Source: Actinoplanes lobatus
Lineage (GTDB): Bacteria > Actinomycetota > Actinomycetes > Mycobacteriales > Micromonosporaceae
Reading direction: 5' to 3'
NCBI RefSeq assembly: GCF_014205215.1
Contig: NZ_JACHNC010000001.1
Span: 5,700,501 to 5,764,500, forward strand
Length of the DNA stretch: 64,000 bases
Position 1 is the stretch's first letter. Each line of letters begins with the position of its first letter. The translations under genes were made by a program, and so were the position numbers. Positions 61,478-64,000 of this stretch are shown here, one piece after another. The notes below the pieces were generated by a model. It was not told where the DNA came from. It saw nothing but the letters and a program-made list of their open reading frames with translations, and ran no database searches.

Positions 61478-63544
61478 TCAGGCCGCGGCGGGCAGGGTGA
61501 AAGCGAAGCGGGTGCCGCCGCCGGGGTTGTCGGTGGCGGTGATGGTGCCGCCGTGGCGCTCGACGGTGAGTTTGCAGATGGACAGGCCGAGGCCGGTGCC
61601 GGAGTAGGCCTGGCCGCGGTGGGCACGGTGGAAGGTGTCGAAGACGGCGTCGTGCTGCCCGACGGGGATACCGATGCCGTTGTCGGCGATGGTGACCGTG
61701 ACGACGCCGTCCACCTGGGTGCTGGTGACCGTGATGTGCGGGATCACACCGGCGGCGGTGTACTTGACGGCATTGCTGACGAGATTGTCCAGAAGTTGCC
61801 GCGTGAGTACCGGGTCGGCATGCACGGGGTGCAGGTCGTCGGCGGTGAAGGCGGGCACGGGCGTGCCGGCCGCGATGGCGGTGTCGATGCGCGCGTCGGC
61901 GACGTCGGCGACCATCTGGTTCAGGCCGACGACGGCCGGGGTGAGGGTGGCGTCGCGGGTGGTGGTGTAGGTGAGCAGGTCGTTGACCAGTCCGCGCATG
62001 CGGGCCGCGGCGCGTTTGACCCGGACAAGGCCGCCGTGGGCGGCGATCAGACCGGGGTGCTCGGGGATGTCGGCCAGGGCGTCGTCAGCCGTCTCCGTCC
62101 AGCCCTCGATGGTGGTCAGCGGGTTGAGCAGGTCGTGGGCGACGACCCCGGCGAAGCCGGACAGCGCGTCGAGGTGGCGGGTTTCGGCGGTGACGTCGTG
62201 AATCAGTAGCACGGTCCGGTCCATGTAGCCGTCCGGGTGAACCAGAGGGGCGGCGGTGCAGCGCAGGATTCGGTCGTGCGGTAGGTCCGGGTTGCGCACC
62301 AGTATGTCCAGGACGTGGGTCTGCCCGTCCGCGGCGCCCCGGCGCCAGGGCAGATCCTGTTCGGGCATCGGGGTGCCGTCGACGTGATGCAGCCCGTAGA
62401 AGGTGATGGGGTCGAGCGTCCCGGTGGGGCGGACCCGGCCCAGGAGGGTCACCAGGGCGGGATTGTGCATGACCAGGCGGCCCTCGTGATCGTGGAGGCC
62501 CATGCCGTCGGACGTGGAGTCGATGATCGCGTTCAACAGCTGCGCCTGCCGGGAGGCCTGCTCCTTCTCGGCGGTCAGTTCGAGGGTCAGCGTGGCGCGT
62601 TCCTCGCGGATCAGGGACAGGGTCAGGCCGATGAGGGCGGACGTGGCGGCGAACACGTGCGCGACCAGCACCTCGGTCTCGGCCGAGCCGAGCGTCGCGA
62701 ACGGCCCCGACCGGCACAGCGTGGCCGCGCTCGCGGCCAGGGTGACGGCCGCACTGAATGCCAGGACGTAGGTGGTGCACAGCCGGACAGCGGCCCACAC
62801 GGTCAGGACGAGCAGCGGGAACACCATGGAGATGCCGGGAATGGTGAACATGATGCTGTAGGCGGCCGCCGAACATCCGACCACGGCCAGGTACTCGCCG
62901 ATGCGAGTGCTCGGCACCTCCCGCATCGCGTACCGCCAGGCCGCCGGCAGGGTTCCGTGCCGGGCCCGCAGGTCGGCCAGCACCGCCGCGATGTGCTGAG
63001 CCAGCGCCTCGCAGATCAGCATGCTGATAGCCGTACTGATCAGCACGGTCATGGCCTGGCTCCACACGAGGGTTCCGGTAGCCATCCACAGGCCCGGGAA
63101 GCCGACCACAGCGCCCGCGACGGCGGCACCGATCGCGGCGGCGAGTTGCGGCCACAGGTCCGCGGGGCGGCGCAGCCGGGCACGGCCCGGCGCACCGAGA
63201 CGCTGCGGACGCAGGCGGGCCGACAGCCTCACGTAGACGGCGGCCTGGAGCGGTGCGACCACGGCGCACACCGCGGCGGTCGCCACGGTGTGGCTGGCGA
63301 CCAGGTTGATGCCCACGATCGCCGTCACCAGCACCGCCAGGTCGACCCATCGCACCGGCGACCGGCGCTGCGCGACGAACCACATCACCACGACGCCCAC
63401 CGGCGGCCACAACTCGTACAGCCCGGCGTGGGTGAAGGGCACCCGGCTCAAGAACTCCATCAGCAGGAACAGCGATGCGAAGCCGGCAGTGCGCAACAAC
63501 GATGCCCGGACACCCGTGACACCCGGCTCGTCGTGGGCCGTCAT
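61478..63544 (-). CDS. MASE1-like PAS sensor histidine kinase
   Basis: A 688-residue membrane kinase. The N-terminal ~300 residues have about eight hydrophobic helices resembling MASE1 (FTHAGLYELWPPVGV is typical). A PAS domain follows at ~345-450, then HisKA with the phospho-acceptor His in GVVAHDLLNPLTTIEGW near residue 472. HATPase_c motifs are DNLVSNAVKYTA, ADNGIGIP and GTGLGLSICK. GGAGG is eight bases before the ATG. No response regulator is adjacent, so its partner is elsewhere. A DosR-like 14-bp box lies 85 bases upstream. Confidence 0.88.
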   Translation of the reverse strand: MTAHDEPGVTGVRASLLRTAGFASLFLLMEFLSRVPFTHAGLYELWPPVGVVVMWFVAQRRSPVRWVDLAVLVTAIVGINLVASHTVATAAVCAVVAPLQAAVYVRLSARLRPQRLGAPGRARLRRPADLWPQLAAAIGAAVAGAVVGFPGLWMATGTLVWSQAMTVLISTAISMLICEALAQHIAAVLADLRARHGTLPAAWRYAMREVPSTRIGEYLAVVGCSAAAYSIMFTIPGISMVFPLLVLTVWAAVRLCTTYVLAFSAAVTLAASAATLCRSGPFATLGSAETEVLVAHVFAATSALIGLTLSLIREERATLTLELTAEKEQASRQAQLLNAIIDSTSDGMGLHDHEGRLVMHNPALVTLLGRVRPTGTLDPITFYGLHHVDGTPMPEQDLPWRRGAADGQTHVLDILVRNPDLPHDRILRCTAAPLVHPDGYMDRTVLLIHDVTAETRHLDALSGFAGVVAHDLLNPLTTIEGWTETADDALADIPEHPGLIAAHGGLVRVKRAAARMRGLVNDLLTYTTTRDATLTPAVVGLNQMVADVADARIDTAIAAGTPVPAFTADDLHPVHADPVLTRQLLDNLVSNAVKYTAAGVIPHITVTSTQVDGVVTVTIADNGIGIPVGQHDAVFDTFHRAHRGQAYSGTGLGLSICKLTVERHGGTITATDNPGGGTRFAFTLPAAA

Positions 63545-63628
63545 CCTCGCACCTCCGTCGGACGCTGTATGCCAGCCCTTTCGGCCGGCGGCGCAGGCCC
63601 ATCGAGAACCGGCCGGCCCGATTTCCCC

Positions 63629-63642
63629 GGGTCCGACGTCCC
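63629..63642 (-). promoter_or_regulatory. DosR/DevR-like box upstream of sensor kinase
   Basis: Minus strand GGGACGTCGGACCC, matching the GGGNC-N4-GNCCC frame of the three other boxes but differing in the centre. Confidence 0.35.
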
Positions 63643-63659
63643 GAACCGGACATCACGCG

Positions 63660-64000
63660 TCATACGCCGGCGGGTAGTGGCCGCGGGGCGAACAGGGTGC
63701 CGCGGACGCTTCCGCGGGCGGTGCGTGCCGCGACCACGGCCCACGCGACCACCAGGGCGGCGTAGAGGGCGACGGCGCCGACCCGGAACAGGGTGGCCCC
63801 GGTGTGCAGGGCCAGTCCTGACGTGCCGGTGACCACCGTGCCGACCGGGAAGGTGAACGACCACCAGGTCAGCGAGAAGGGCAGATGGCGGCGGGCGGTG
63901 CGGATCGTGACGGCCGCGGCCAGGGCCGCCCACAGCAGTGTGAAACCCCAGACCGGTACGCCGTACAGCACCGCGAACGCCGCCATCGCGTCCGCGTACG
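63660..64000 (-). CDS. TDT-family transporter, C-terminal part
   Basis: The last ~113 residues of a tellurite-resistance/dicarboxylate transporter (TDT, TehA/Mae1-like) run off the right edge of the window. The diagnostic segment is LPFSLTWWSFTFPVGTVVTGT, followed by two further hydrophobic helices and a short tail ending in ARPLPAGV-like residues (FAPRPLPAGV). The family includes sulfite, malate and tellurite-related anion channels. The start and upstream neighbours are outside the window. It is tandem with the sensor kinase, which starts 115 bp downstream of its stop. Confidence 0.8.
   Translation of the reverse strand, partial: YADAMAAFAVLYGVPVWGFTLLWAALAAAVTIRTARRHLPFSLTWWSFTFPVGTVVTGTSGLALHTGATLFRVGAVALYAALVVAWAVVAARTARGSVRGTLFAPRPLPAGV

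Overview
The window is dense, very GC-rich DNA with strong G/C preference at third codon positions, many GTG starts, 4-bp ATGA/GTGA gene overlaps and several leaderless-looking starts. With the DUF6230/DUF6114 pair, SecA2, Acg-type nitroreductases and an AfsR-like regulator, this points to an actinobacterium. A Micromonosporaceae member (Actinoplanes-like) is my best guess, by inference only. No rRNA, tRNA, CRISPR array, transposase or prophage gene was seen. About 55 protein genes, whole or partial, can be supported.

Layout. 0-3 kb: a 5'-truncated diguanylate cyclase, then a DUF6114/DUF6230 envelope pair. 3.4-9.3 kb: minus-strand operon cydA-cydB-cydD-cydC (cytochrome bd oxidase and its ABC exporter), divergent from a two-gene molybdenum hydroxylase (9.5-12.9 kb) with a fused 2Fe-2S/molybdopterin subunit. 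13.2-16.6 kb: coupled cassette secA2 / flavoprotein / repeat protein. 16.6-18.4 kb: lactate permease, whose 3' end is tandemly duplicated. 18.7-22.1 kb: Acg-type nitroreductase, VanZ-like protein, nucleotidyltransferase and a metallophosphoesterase whose 3' end is present three times. 22.3-27.7 kb: ROK regulator divergent from a three-gene CUT2 sugar ABC transporter. 27.9-29.4 kb: a 7TM-PAS-GGDEF protein.

29.5-46.7 kb is a large catabolic island. Its core is two divergent operons from one 189-bp intergenic region. The leftward operon encodes a CUT2-type ABC importer followed by an FAD aromatic hydroxylase and a BBE-type covalent-flavin oxidase. The rightward operon encodes an ABM monooxygenase, a fumarylacetoacetase-family enzyme, a succinate-semialdehyde-type aldehyde dehydrogenase, an extradiol dioxygenase, a C-C-bond alpha/beta hydrolase and a GH1 glycosidase. 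Two LysR regulators, a second Acg-type nitroreductase, a Bcr/CflA exporter, a metallo-beta-lactamase-fold hydrolase and a cupin lie beside it. The combination suggests uptake, deglycosylation, hydroxylation and ring cleavage of an aromatic glycoside. The substrate is not known.

48.3-55.5 kb holds a second catabolic operon: TetR, Baeyer-Villiger monooxygenase, quinone oxidoreductase, TauD/TfdA dioxygenase, BKACE and an MFS transporter. 55.6-64 kb: AfsR-like regulator, DrrAB-type ABC pair, a frameshifted CoA-transferase, a MASE1-like sensor kinase and the C-terminus of a TDT-family transporter.

Several signals cross gene boundaries. A shared 14-bp GGGAC(C/G)T-type box resembling the DosR/DevR box lies upstream of cydA, both nitroreductases and the sensor kinase. 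Seven or more genes have a TANNNT hexamer exactly six bases before the start codon. Short tandem duplications recur inside cydC and cydD and over the 3' ends of two genes.
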